From: Craspedostauros australis
Taxonomy: Eukaryota > Bacillariophyta > Bacillariophyceae > Mastogloiales > Achnanthaceae
Direction: 5' to 3'
Assembly (NCBI GenBank): GCA_026770025.1
Contig: JAMXDE010000035.1
Coordinates: forward strand, 186,001 to 250,000
Length of the DNA stretch: 64,000 nucleotides
Shown here: positions 42,250-53,175 of the stretch, one piece after another
Numbering within the stretch: position 1 is the stretch's first letter
Layout: every line of letters starts with the position of its first letter
Program-made: the position numbers and the translations under genes
The notes under the pieces: model-generated
The model's input: the letters and a program-made list of their open reading frames with translations, nothing else
What the model was told of the DNA's origin: nothing
Database searches by the model: none

Positions 42250-44580
42250 GGTGCAGTTTGTGTGCAGAGATGATGAGGATGAGAATGATGTATCCCTGTA
42301 GTGTGGATTGATGCCTTCGAGAATTGTCTTTGACTTTTTTGTGAGTGAGAGTCGGCTGTGGGTTTGTGTGTGTTTTGGGTCCACAAATCTCTCTACCGCA
42401 CGCTACTGTTGTTGGTGGTGGTGGTGTTGATGTTGGCAATGATGAGATTGGCGCCGGAGGTGCTGTTGCTGCCAGCGCTGCCACAAGTTCAGATGTCGAG
42501 ACACTGGTTCTACTCCAATGTATTATGCGTTGACAAAGCCTTGGTAATGTTGGTATGGATCACTCTGCCGGTACCCGAAGCTCGTGCGCTCTGTTCCTGG
42601 CCGAAGACGATGCGATGTCTCCAAATGACTGCATCGCCCTTGGTTTGAGGATCCGATGGCGCCGGCTCTTGCAACCTCACAGCAAAGAGAGAGAGAGAGA
42701 GTCGCACACCTCGTATGTACGCATACGTCTGTGATGCGAAGTGGAAGGCCAACTACTCGCGCAGTTCGAGGACGAGCACGAGTACGAGCAGAGCGCTTCT
42801 TGTGCGCATGGAATGCGTGGGTGGACGCAAGCGATCCAGGCGCCACGTCGCATTCTCTTGATGCTTATCGTGGAGTGACGAAGCCAGTCTTGAGAGGCCC
42901 AGCGTCGCCGACCATGTAGAAGGTTCGGGCAGAATTCGTTGTGGGCTCTCTGGCATTCTGCGCTGTTGGGTGGGGTGGAAGGGGTCTGGTGCTGCGTGTT
43001 GAACTACAAGCAGTCACGCACGCGTGGGTCTACACAACGTTCGTATGCCGAAGGTCATTCGAGGCATTCCGAGACGCAGAGGGTCTGCCTTCTTGGCGAT
43101 CGCACGTACCCATAGTACCACAGGTAGAAACGTAAGAATCGATCAGGCACAGCACGATTGTGTATTCGTTCATTCCTTGCTTCGTGGCATTCATTCCACG
43201 ACAGCCAACGCTCCAAGAAGACCAAGATTGGTGGCCAAGTGCGACGATCCACCTTGTTCTCCATTGGAAAGTGCCAAAGGACGACGACCAGGAAGCAATT
43301 GCCAGCAACAAAACAAAACCACCATAAGCACAAGCAAAGCAAGAACACAAACGGGGACACACGCAAACGTCGACATGGGTAGCAGTGTCGTGCGTTTTTT
43401 GGCATTGGGCTTCCTCGTTGCCGGAGCGAAACCTCGGAGGGCCCTTGTTTGTGAGAGGGACAAGGAGCGAAGAGCGGATCGCACGAGCGAACTCCTCTCG
43501 AAGCCCTTTCTCCTTCGCGCCGCAAGATTGGGGAGGTTGTTGCGCATCCAAAACTCACAAGACCGGTTCCGCCATTCGGTGTCTCTTGGGAGGGTAAGCG
43601 ATGTCGCCTGGAGTTGAGGCACGCGTATGGATGCTGGCGGCGCGACATGGCTGAGACCCTTCCGCCATGATGGATCAATTGTTTTGCCGTAGCTCGTGAA
43701 TTGGATTCGCCCACAAAGAGAGACAGAGCGTGGCCATTTTGGGATCAGCAGAAACCAACTTTCGACCATTGCGCCACTCACAGTTCTTCTTCGAGATAGT
43801 AAGCCTTGAAAGATCACTGGGTGACCTGCTCTTGGGCCGCAGAGTCCAGCGTTGAGACCTCGACACAAGACCGCGCGATTTCTGTATCTCCGGAACATGT
43901 TCTAGTTCGCGTAGCCACCTATGTGTTGGGGATAGCATGGAGCGATGAATATCGCTCAAACTTGCCACGCATGAATGCACCATGGGATCCATTACCAATC
44001 TTGCGTGTCTGCGTGGGCAGTGATCGGTGACTATACCGATAGGTACGGGTAGTCGGTCACCATACTTCGTCAGTTGGTTGGTTGGTGGATCAGCTGGCCA
44101 GCCTGGGCAGATGGAACGGTGGCACCCCAAAGACTCATCGACGGATTGGTGCAGACATGCACATCTTTGCCAGACCCTCCACTTCCAGTCTGTTGAAGTC
44201 TTGCGTCTTGCTCCATGACAGTTGTCGCTTAGGCATCCACACAACAATAAGATGGAAGAGGTTCCCAGAGATACAAGGTATACTCGTTCTCGTACTGTTT
44301 GTGTATAGTACAGTATTATAATAGTTGAGTAGACTAGTATGTTGAACACGAGTAGTACCTGCGGAGAGATCTGTTCCCGCATTCACATTCCTTCAACGAG
44401 ATTGAAATGGCCGGGTCTGGCAACAGCTGCGCCAGCGGCGCAATGTTTCTGCTTCCGTTCCAAGATACCTGCCTAGTCTAAGTATTGCTCTAATGCAGGG
44501 CTGAGCACATTGTACTCGTGCTTGTGCTGCTTGGACGAGGATGATGTTATACCGCAGAGTACTCTGCTTGTATACGTAGC
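42250..44580. other. Gene-poor region upstream of the HSF gene
   Basis: Overlapping frames on both strands (for example 43191-43898 and 43675-44382 minus; 43024-43617 plus) contain no recognisable motif. One plus-strand stretch from an ATG at 43375 reads as a basic protein with a hydrophobic start up to a GTAAGC at 43594, but no convincing next exon was found. A (GA)n run lies near 42686-42701. Confidence 0.4.
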
Positions 44581-45244
44581 ATGGCAGGAATACACGAGTG
44601 TGGCAAGTATGAGTGGGAGACCTTTGTCGCGACAAACCACAAGCGGCACGACCATGGCGACATAAGAGTCCATCTGCACACAGTGCAGTATTTCGTGCAG
44701 GAAGTTGCGTGTCAGAGTTGTTGTCGCCTTACGGATGCAGCGGCGTCTGCATCGCCCGTTCTAAATGTTTTGCTATCGACACTCCCGGTGTCTTTGCTGC
44801 ATCAAAGCAAATCAGAGCATCGGCTGCAGAGCATCCAACATCACATCAGTCCACCACCTTCGCGAAACAAGCGCAAACTCCTCTCCTTCGGGCATTACAT
44901 TCCCTGCTTTTGGTGAGCGAATGTGCCGCACCCTGAACCCGAACGTTGACGACCACCACGATCTGCGCCAACGTTGAAGAAGGAAGAGAGAAGAGGCGAC
45001 ACGGTTCGGCCTCGTTTGTGGTCTGTGTCTTGACCATTGCAGGCTTCGGTGGCTTCTTTGTGTGTCAGCCCGCGTGTTCTCGTTGGGGCCATACCATGAC
45101 GACCCCGATGATTGGGCTTGGTCGCAAACTTCTCATCTTGTGAAGTGCAGCACCGCAAGGACAACGGCAGAGGGAGACTCGCGGCAGCAGACGGGCATTT
45201 CTTCGGCCCACGACGGACGAAGTCTCAGCGTGGCGGATGCATAG
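44581..45244 (+). CDS. Possible two-exon hypothetical gene
   Basis: An ATG at 44581 opens a frame that reaches a GTGAGC at 44913. A 130-base intron with a pyrimidine-rich end and TTGCAG would join exon 2 at 45043-45244, and the joined frame (…HYIPCF-WLRWLLCVSARVFS…) runs 177 residues to a stop. The phase agreement favours a real gene, but the product has no family match. The minus strand of the same interval also contains protein-like, splice-compatible pieces. Treat as a weak call. Confidence 0.25.
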
Positions 45245-46070
45245 CCGTACGTGTATCAGAACGAGGGAGCAATGGGTATGGCGCGTGCTAAGGAAACTGG
45301 AATTGCTTTGCGAATGACATTATTCAACCATGATGCTGTCTTTTGTCTCTTTGCGCGGTTTCATGGTGTTATACTCTGCACTGTGTTTCTCTCCTCTATC
45401 TCGCTCTTTGAGGTGATCAGGGATCGACCACCCGCGCCATGTGTCCATCCATGCATCGGACTTGCCAAAAACATGATCACGACGCATTCCAACTTACTAT
45501 ACATCATACGGGTACAAGTACACGGTGTTGGTTGATGCATCCGCTTCCCACAAAAAGACATCAACGAGTCACGATCATTCAGGACTAAAATGCGAACGCG
45601 CGCCACAACAAAAACGAGAACTCATCAACACGAATCCAAGATCCTGATTGGCTTCGACGCCGTCACCCAACCAACACATCAACAACGCCAACGCGGTGCT
45701 GACATCACGAGTCACCAGCGTGCGAGAAATCAAATCCAAACTGGAATCATCATTCGCTGGTGCTTCGTGGCAACATCTTCGGACTCAGTGTGCATCATCA
45801 TCACAAAGATTGACACCAGCGGCAACATCGTCATCGTTTGCCATCGTTCGTTGTCATCGTAGTCATCGCAGTCATCGTCACCATTCCAAACACCAACACC
45901 AGCAGCATCTCGCCTGATCGCGTTCCGTCCCATCTCATTGCATCGGCCTCACACAAATCAACTTTGCAACCAGCTGAAGTCACTCAAACTACCCTACTCG
46001 TACTCGCACGGACACAGATTCTGCACAAACAAAGCGCTTATCACCAACAGTCATTCCAACGAAGAAGCTC
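45245..46070. other. Intergenic, 5' flank of the fibrillin gene
   Basis: Short frames only. The last 150 bases are a CA/TCATCG-rich leader in front of the ATG at 46071. No further gene seen. Confidence 0.5.
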
Positions 46071-46775
46071 ATGATGGCAATGACACGACGAGCGTCCTCC
46101 GCGGCCCTTCTGATGTCGCTCCTGCTTGTCATGCACTACGCGATTCAGACAAGCGCATTCCAGATGAACAAACCGATGCAATACCGCACGGACATCAGCG
46201 CCACGCCAACGCGCCTGCAGGCGAAACAGAATCCATTGTTCGAGTATCAAGAGCTGATGGTCCAGTTCCGCGCCATGGAGCAGCAGGAGGTACCATTCTC
46301 GTCGCTGCGGCAGGACAAGCAGCAGGAGCTGGAAAAGTATATCCAGACGCTCATCCTGAAGAAGAATGCCCGCGTCGACTACTCCCAGCTGTTCCAAAAA
46401 TCATGGAAGCTCATCTACAGCACCTCCACCGTGTCGTTGCCGGTGGCGACCTCCACGACGGCGTACATCGATTTCCTGTCCGACGACAAGCTAAACTACA
46501 GATTGGAGTTTGGCAAATTCGGGTTGCTGAAACGCATGGTGGCGTCGTGTACGTACGAGTTGGAGGCGGCGACCAACACGTTGCAATACCGATACGACAA
46601 GATCGCGTCCGATGCCATGGGAATGAAGAACATCAACATCGGTTTCATGTTGGAAGGTCGTGTCAGCACGATCCAGACGGTCTACTTGGATGATCAGCTG
46701 TGGATTGATCGAGGATACGAAGGTCCAGACGGGAAGGAATATGTCAACGTCTACGTGCCTGCCGCATCCGATTAA
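46071..46775 (+). CDS. Plastid lipid-associated protein / fibrillin family
   Basis: A single-exon protein of 234 residues. It starts with a signal peptide (LLMSLLLVMHYAIQTSAF) ending in SAF-Q, the diatom plastid entry site, then a Thr/Arg-rich transit region. The PAP/fibrillin domain follows: a helix (LFEYQELMVQFRAMEQQ), then the lipocalin-like start SWKLIYSTSTV, then MKNINIGFMLEGRVSTIQTV and the C-terminal signature TVYLDDQLWIDRGYEG. Fibrillins bind lipids or hydrophobic pigments in thylakoids and plastoglobules. Its stop codon (46773-46775) overlaps the stop codon of the gene on the other strand, and an AATAAA starts within it at 46774. Confidence 0.85.
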   Translation: MMAMTRRASSAALLMSLLLVMHYAIQTSAFQMNKPMQYRTDISATPTRLQAKQNPLFEYQELMVQFRAMEQQEVPFSSLRQDKQQELEKYIQTLILKKNARVDYSQLFQKSWKLIYSTSTVSLPVATSTTAYIDFLSDDKLNYRLEFGKFGLLKRMVASCTYELEAATNTLQYRYDKIASDAMGMKNINIGFMLEGRVSTIQTVYLDDQLWIDRGYEGPDGKEYVNVYVPAASD

Positions 46776-49150
46776 TAAAGGGATGGTGATGCATCCACAG
46801 TAGCCGAAATCGTTCCATCGCTCCAACTTTCAATCAGCGCTGCCACTTGATAATGATCGCCACGGCCAAAACCGATGGACTTTCCATACACTGTTGCATG
46901 GCCTTGCTTGTCAGCTGCAGTAGCAGTCGCAGCGGTAGCAGTAAGTTTGTAGTCGATGCGACCGCCACCAACAACTTTCACATTGTCGTACCCTGCTGCG
47001 ACTATCCATTCCACCAAGTCGTCGGCGACGTTGGCATGGTACGGTCCGCCGCATTCTTTCGGCGAGGCGCTCTTGACGAACCAGATGGGATCGTTTGAGG
47101 TGGAAGTATCGCTGGTATCATCGCTGATGTTGCCAGAGTCGCAACTTGGGCCGGCGCTTGCAGCTGGTGATGGAATCACCTTCACGATGACGTACTTGTT
47201 TTTGCCCGGCGATAATTGAACTCTCGGCGGGAGCAAATCGGGTCGAGCCTGCTGGCCATCTTCTTGCGCTTCCTGTTCCGGAGTGGCTCGCTGTTGGATG
47301 TCCGCCAGCAAATCTCGCTCGTACGTTGTGATGTCCTCCTTGGGAATGATGGAACTCCACCACGCCTCCTGCAGATCGTACGAGTTGCGACGTTCGGATT
47401 GGATTGCCTTGCCATCACCGTCCCTGTAGTCCGGATCCACAAATTCCAAATGGCAGCACTGCAAGGCCAGTCGCTGCTCCTTCAGCGTGCTGTCAAACCC
47501 CGTGCTGGGCAACGCACCACCATATTGCTCGTCACCCACGATGGGATATCCCATGCAGGCCAGCTGGCCACGGATTTGATGCGTGCGTCCTGTGAGCAGT
47601 TGGATTTTCAGTTCGATGACGCCGCACACATCCTTGGGCACCATAGTGGATGGATCCTTGGGCCATAGTTCGGATCGTATCTGCGATGTCAGCGGTATGG
47701 TTTTGCTGACGTTTGTGATTTGGAGCAGACACTCGCTCCAATCACCGCTGTCGTAGTCGTCGGGTCTTGTTGCGGAGAAATTCCTCGGGGCCCGGACGCC
47801 TTTCTGCAACCAATGCTGGATGATCGTTCGATTCTGAGCACACTGTTGCAAGTTCTGGTGCGCATCCACGTGGTGATTTTTAGTGTCAGGCAGGGAGGAT
47901 GGACAAATGACTAAGCACTTGTATGTTTTGATGATTGGATCCTTGTGGGTATCGAAAACAGCAGTGACCGCACCGCCGTCGTCGTCTTCATTCATGGAAT
48001 TGGATCTCAGCACGCGTTTCGTTTTCCTGCGCAATAGCTGCGCGAAGTACGCCGCGAAGGTTTTGTTGGTCGCCACAACCAGGAAGCCCGATGTGTTGAT
48101 GTCCAACCGTTGCGTCGTGACGAGGTAGTCGTGCGGTTGCGCCGCATTCAATTGTCCCAGAACATTCTCCAATTGATTATCCACGGTCTGATGTACCGGC
48201 ACGAGAGGTGGCTTGTTGATGACCATGAAATGCGGATCGGACGATGACACGATGACATCGTTGGATGATGCGTGCCAATCGTACTCGTAGACTGCCGTGA
48301 AACGGCGCGGCACGTGGTGAACGCGGAAGTAGTCATGCAGCTGCACCGACATGTCGGCGTGCTGCAAGGACAGCCGCTGGGGCTTGTAAATCTTCTGGCC
48401 AGCCCTGATGGATTCCTTGACTATCTTGATGTCGTCAAACTCGGTTGCGGGCAGATACCAGATGGAGCCAAGGTGCAGCAGCTGTCTGGCCGTCAGCTTG
48501 GCCGTGCCAGATTTGGGCATTTCAATCATGTTGCTGGTGTCGTCTTTACCATCGACATTGCCACGATCGCTGGTCGAATTGGTACCATCGTACTCGTATG
48601 ATACATGTTCAGCGCATGCTCGGTTGATGACATCCACCACGGTGAGTGGAAGATCCTCCTCGCTGACCTGAACGTGATTTGCCCAGTGCGAAAACGGCGA
48701 GACTTCCCCATGAAACGGCTTCGGTTCTAACTGCGGTTCCGACCCTGATTGCGATTGCGACAGTGCTTGCATTTGGGCCTTGGATTGTGTTGATAAAGGT
48801 GCAGACAGCCCCGGCCGATTGGTGGGGAAGAGGCTGGGTGAGACCTTGGGCTGTTCGTGGAAGTGGCCTCGATGCCATGGGGCATGATGTCTCTCGCATG
48901 AGTCAGGTGCCCTTCCGGAAACATGCGAGAGGAATGCGGCGGAGGGTTGAAGTCTGCCCCATCTCCGAGCATAGGCGGCTTGCACCGAACGCATGGAGCA
49001 CAAGAACAGCAGCGCAACGGTGGCACGCGTCCGCAAAGTCGCTCCTTCTCGCCTGCGTTGCTGTCTCACGTTTTGTTCCTGCTCGTAGTTGTGCGTGCCT
49101 GCGCTTCTATCTCTCGAAGCTCTTCGGTGGATCCTTTCTTCCTGTGCCAT
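46772..49150 (-). CDS. RluA-type pseudouridine synthase fused to a PHPT1-like phosphohistidine phosphatase domain
   Basis: A 792-residue single-exon protein. A hydrophobic stretch near 50-62 (ATVALLFLCSMRSVQAA) after a basic start suggests targeting to the ER and possibly the plastid. The RluA/RsuA-family domain lies at about 290-600, with NKPPLVPVHQ, the catalytic Asp motif RLDINTSGFLVV at about 347, and LLTGRTHQIRGQL at about 518. It converts specific uridines in RNA to pseudouridine. Residues about 648-792 match the Janus/PHPT1 phosphohistidine phosphatase fold: NKYVIVKVIPSP, YHANVADDLVEW near 703 with the active-site His kept, GGGRIDYKL, and VYGKSIGFGRGDH. Both halves retain key residues. 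The frame is open upstream to a TTG at 49243; the ATG at 49150 is chosen. Confidence 0.88.
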   Translation of the reverse strand: MAQEERIHRRASRDRSAGTHNYEQEQNVRQQRRREGATLRTRATVALLFLCSMRSVQAAYARRWGRLQPSAAFLSHVSGRAPDSCERHHAPWHRGHFHEQPKVSPSLFPTNRPGLSAPLSTQSKAQMQALSQSQSGSEPQLEPKPFHGEVSPFSHWANHVQVSEEDLPLTVVDVINRACAEHVSYEYDGTNSTSDRGNVDGKDDTSNMIEMPKSGTAKLTARQLLHLGSIWYLPATEFDDIKIVKESIRAGQKIYKPQRLSLQHADMSVQLHDYFRVHHVPRRFTAVYEYDWHASSNDVIVSSSDPHFMVINKPPLVPVHQTVDNQLENVLGQLNAAQPHDYLVTTQRLDINTSGFLVVATNKTFAAYFAQLLRRKTKRVLRSNSMNEDDDGGAVTAVFDTHKDPIIKTYKCLVICPSSLPDTKNHHVDAHQNLQQCAQNRTIIQHWLQKGVRAPRNFSATRPDDYDSGDWSECLLQITNVSKTIPLTSQIRSELWPKDPSTMVPKDVCGVIELKIQLLTGRTHQIRGQLACMGYPIVGDEQYGGALPSTGFDSTLKEQRLALQCCHLEFVDPDYRDGDGKAIQSERRNSYDLQEAWWSSIIPKEDITTYERDLLADIQQRATPEQEAQEDGQQARPDLLPPRVQLSPGKNKYVIVKVIPSPAASAGPSCDSGNISDDTSDTSTSNDPIWFVKSASPKECGGPYHANVADDLVEWIVAAGYDNVKVVGGGRIDYKLTATAATATAADKQGHATVYGKSIGFGRGDHYQVAALIESWSDGTISATVDASPSLY

Positions 49151-50340
49151 TCTCGTACTCGTGATGCTGATGGCAACGGAGACGTCACGTCGCGTCACGT
49201 CGAGTAAACGGAGATGTTGGTATTGATGTTGTTGAGAGAACAACGGTGGTGGAGCTCTATCGGCGGACTCGAAACATTCCAGAATCGCAGAGGGTTGCTA
49301 TGATCCTGAGGCCACCAAGACGATGACCACCGCCGACATCTTGCCACTCGACCAGGATGCTGCTGAGCAACTGCAAGCACCATCCGAGAAGGTATCCAAA
49401 GGCCAAAGAAGAAAGCACAGAAGAGCATCAGATCTTTTCTCATTTCATTTTTCTTTGGAACGCATCGAAACTTGGTGGATCTTGTGATGGGAAAGACTTC
49501 CGTCGACGTACAGACAGGCGGCATCACAAGATGTGGATCACGATCCCGCCATGCCTGCATTGGGAACTCACGAGTTTGTTCGACTCCAACGGATATATTA
49601 TGGGAGATAAGGTACTCATGTATGTATATTATGTATATCGAATGACCCTTGCCTACTCACACAATTGTGACAGGTCGTGTTGCGTGATGTGGATGGAATT
49701 GAAGTTGTGGCTGGTGTGAAGTTGTCGTGTGGCAAGTTGGCGCCAACTCGAAAATGGCGCCAACAACTCCCTTCAAATACAAACGAAGTTGTGTGAAGCT
49801 GCGGGATGAGGGCACATCACAGGGAGAGAGGCGAGATGAGTGCGGAGAGGTGCCGTGGGAGACGGAGGCAGAGGCCGAGAGGTTTACGAGGAGAGGAAGC
49901 GAATGAGATGGAGGGAGATGGACGCTGCTGGTATTGTTGACGAACGAACTTCTCCTTGTGATGCGGAGATGCACACATGGTGTCAGGCTTGAACTGCAAC
50001 CGACGGCAGCTGGAGCAACAACTTCCGCGGAGATGGGAGCAGAGCAGAGCAGAGCACTCACTCCAACTCACATCATCTGCAAACATCATCTACTTTACGA
50101 ATACAAGTCCACCTTCATTATCATTGGTCGGTGTCGTCCCCATCATCAAGTCCAAGACTCCTCGCATTGAAGGCACATCAAACACAAGCGTTCGAAACGA
50201 CGCGACAAACCGAAGGAACAACGACAAGCGTCTCAAGACTTGCGCATACTCCAATCAACCATAGCTCGTACGCACTCCAATCTGTTATATCACATACTAT
50301 TTTACATTGTATTATACGACTACTCTGCATACAGTACTCC
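49151..50340. other. Intergenic with a possible small spliced gene (about 49322-49793, plus strand)
   Basis: From an ATG at 49322 the plus strand reads MTTADILPLDQDAAEQLQA, typical of a real N-terminus. Near 49580-49793 another protein-like piece (SLFDSNGYIMGDK, then VVLRDVDGIEVVAGVKLSCG after a putative intron GTACTC...GACAG) ends at a TGA. I could not join the pieces with full confidence and recognise no family. The rest, to 50340, is leader sequence of the next gene. Confidence 0.25.
49182..49204. promoter_or_regulatory. Clustered ACGTCA/CGTCACG motifs upstream of the RluA fusion gene
   Basis: Two CGTCACG units ten bases apart, one within a GACGTCACG, lie 32-55 bases upstream of the chosen ATG. 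They resemble bZIP/CRE half-sites. This is inferred from motif form only. Confidence 0.3.
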
Positions 50341-51814
50341 ATGAGACGTGCCGTTACATTCAAGCTCCATCCAACAGGGGCAAACGTAAGAGCCGGAGAG
50401 TCATCATCCATGGATAACGCGATGGAGTCCACCGTCCACAACTCTTCATCATCACCACAATCCAAACAGCTTGGCAACAAGCAACAACAACTCAAAGACC
50501 AACACAAGCGACCGCCCATGTACAGCGCACCGCAGAAGAATCCCACGGCATTGCCGTCGTCGTCATCGTCTTCTGCTTCATCGCCGCCCGAAGAAGCTTG
50601 GCGCAAGCACGGCAAGCTCTTTCGAGCGCAGCTCGTTGTGGAAGACGAAGAGAAGGGTGGCAACACGTTCGTGCTCAGCAATGATTGCGACATCCATCGC
50701 TATTATGCCGTTTCGGAGAAGGTGAGTGCACGCGAATGCGTTCCATGTTGTGATCAGAACACAAGCACAAGGCAATAAGCTCATCAACCATCGGCAATGC
50801 GTAGGTGCCAGTCGCTTCCAAAGACCGCTAACTCGAACGCCCTTCACTTTTCACTCTTGCATTTGAAATTGGACGCGACATCCGCCTTCCACCGCACAGG
50901 TCTTCGATCAATTCCTTTCGGCCAACATCGATACCACTGCCGAACTTTGCGATTCCTACTTGGTCGGGAGCCGTCTCGTCAAATTCCTATCCGTGGTGCT
51001 GCCAACTCACAAGGATTACTTTCACCCCAACATCGCCACGAGCCGCAACAAGAGCCAGGCGCAATTGGTGGAGCTGTTGCAATGCATGGAAGAATTGGCG
51101 TTGCTCATCGACAAGGCCAAGTACGAGAACTACATCTTGCAAGATCTGTCGTTGGACCAGACGATGGTATCCGGATTGACCGTCAGTACATCCGCGTCGT
51201 CGGAGACTCAGCTGACGCAGGAACAAGATGCAGTGACCAATCGAGTGGAAGATGCACCTCGTGGAGCATTGGAGCAGCAACAACAACAACAGCATCAACA
51301 ACAGGATAGTCATGATGAAGACGACCCATTCCAGGTTCCAAATGCGGACCAATCGATTGCAGGAGCATCCACGAGGTCGCACATTGATTTGTTGCTGTTG
51401 GATGACGACGACGACGACGACGACGATAGCAACGATGTTGCCAATCGCAGTCCAAACCACAAGCAACAACAACAACGACGGCACAAAGCATCGTCGTCGC
51501 CATCCAATTCACAACGCAGCGACTTCACCACACGCATCGAAAAACGCTGGCACAGCGCCGCGGCGACGATGAATGTCCCGAGCGATCACCTCGTGGATTG
51601 GTCAACGATATCCACAAAGCAACAAGACGCCGATGGTGCTCCTACCAACCGCCAGCTCATGGCCTCCACCAGTTTCCGCAGTTCGTTGGATGGTTCCACG
51701 ATTGAGACGAATTCGTTGGTACACCATCCAGGTCAATCACGACGTGGAAGAGGCAGTGGCAAACGCGGATTCTCCAAACATTTCAAGGGTTGTGTACAGT
51801 GTCTGTTTGATTGA
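50341..51814 (+). CDS. Hypothetical protein, two exons
   Basis: Exons 50341-50721 and 50900-51814 (both phase 0) give 431 residues. The intron has GTGAGT...ACAG, and splicing joins HRYYAVSEK to VFDQFLSANID in a continuous helical region. The conserved-looking core, about residues 115-205, has helices VFDQFLSANIDTTAEL, SYLVGSRLVKFLSVVLPTHK and LVELLQCMEELALLIDKAK, resembling a small helical bundle. The flanks are Ser/Gln-rich with an Asp run from a (GAC)n repeat near 51405-51425, and the C-terminus is basic and ends in CVQCLFD. I do not recognise the family. The first in-frame ATG in the plausible region is used. Confidence 0.65.
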
Positions 51815-53175
51815 TGAGAGGGTGGCGTGCGTGTGCATGATACTGATGGATGATGGTAGAGATAACGATAGAGACAATAGGTAACATTAGGTGCCATGCT
51901 GCAGAAAGTACCCACTACGACTAGTCGTCGCGCTGTTCATGTGCATAGACTTTCACAGTCATTTGGGGTTGACTCGTGTTGAGTTGCCATCGTTTGTGGC
52001 GTCTCTCTAGTCATAGGTGTTAGACTAGACTACGACTTGTCCATAATTAGGAAATGCCATAAATGTTCGTGAATGACCACTAAATGATTAATTCCGTCAG
52101 AAACTTGTTGGGAGGAGCCAAACTCGACCCCGAAAGCGAACAAAATCCCAAATTGCGTCCAACGCGAGCCCTCGGACCTTGTCATCGATTGTGTTAGTAG
52201 TAGATCAGAGGTCAGCTAGCCATCATGGCATTGAGATGCTCTTGTCGAAGTCTTTTACTATGCGAGCATGCTCAGGGCATTTGTGAATGGGGAGTTGTGT
52301 AAAGTGCCAGAAGTAGACGAGATCATAGCTGTGTGTTTGTTTCAAATGATGCTGCTGCTGATGAACTACGAGTCTACTTCCTTGCAAAGCCCGCCGAATG
52401 GAGGCGTTCGTTCAAAGAAAGGACACTTCGGTGTCACGCGGGATGGTCCTGTTGATATTTGCCGGTGAAGTCCACTGGGTCATTCCGCTGTCGTCCGATT
52501 CCCGCCTGAGACAACGAACGAAAATGCGCTGTGTTGCAACACGCTCACAATGCAAACAGGAGCATCGTTGGCACGGACATTGGTGACAACCTCTTCGCAG
52601 GCAAACAAGTGCCCGATGGGATCAACCTCCCAGAGAGACAGCATCGTATCACAGATGGTACCTCCGCAACAGCAAGGAGAGGGAGAGAAGCATTCACAAC
52701 AAAACAGAGAGAGAGAAACGGCATCGAGAGTCTGTTGAACACCACGCAAGCAAAGCTACTCTCGCGCACAACCCGGAAATTCACCGACGGTCCAATTCAT
52801 CACATCGCAGCAGCGCGCAGCAGAAACCGCGTTCGGAGGAACAGCCGTTCGCCATTGCGCGCAGCAAAGGTGAAGACTGGCTATACGACGCTCGTGCGAT
52901 ACATCAGAGGCAGGCAAACCAATACATTGAGACGCATAGCTCTGTTCCACGTCTGTTGCACGATCATAAGCTGTGCGAAGCTACTACTCTACAAGATAAA
53001 CAACAGAAGCAGCACAAGCAACACAAGCAACACAAGCAACGCATATAACTGCACAGCTCGGCGTTGGCGGGACTTAACAGGCATCCATCCATCTGGCGTA
53101 AGAGCATTATACCAGCATTATACGAGCATTATACGAGCATTATACTGATATTAGACGAAGATTATAATCTGCACG
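51815..53175. other. Intergenic between the hypothetical protein and the membrane protein
   Basis: A frame at 52531-53148 is basic, low complexity and lacks family features, so I do not call it. An 11-base tandem repeat sits just upstream of the next start codon. Confidence 0.5.
53103..53146. repeat. 11-base tandem repeat AGCATTATACG
   Basis: Four copies (last base varies) 30-73 bases upstream of the ATG at 53176; their TTATAC cores could mimic TATA-type elements. Confidence 0.93.

Noticed and set aside
43191..43898. 235-codon minus-strand frame, and a plus-strand spliced alternative from an ATG at 43375 with a 15-base exon
   Set aside because: Neither encodes a recognisable motif, and the spliced version depends on an implausible micro-exon.
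52531..53148. 205-codon plus-strand frame
   Set aside because: Basic, low-complexity sequence without a plausible start or family; it ends inside an 11-base repeat.
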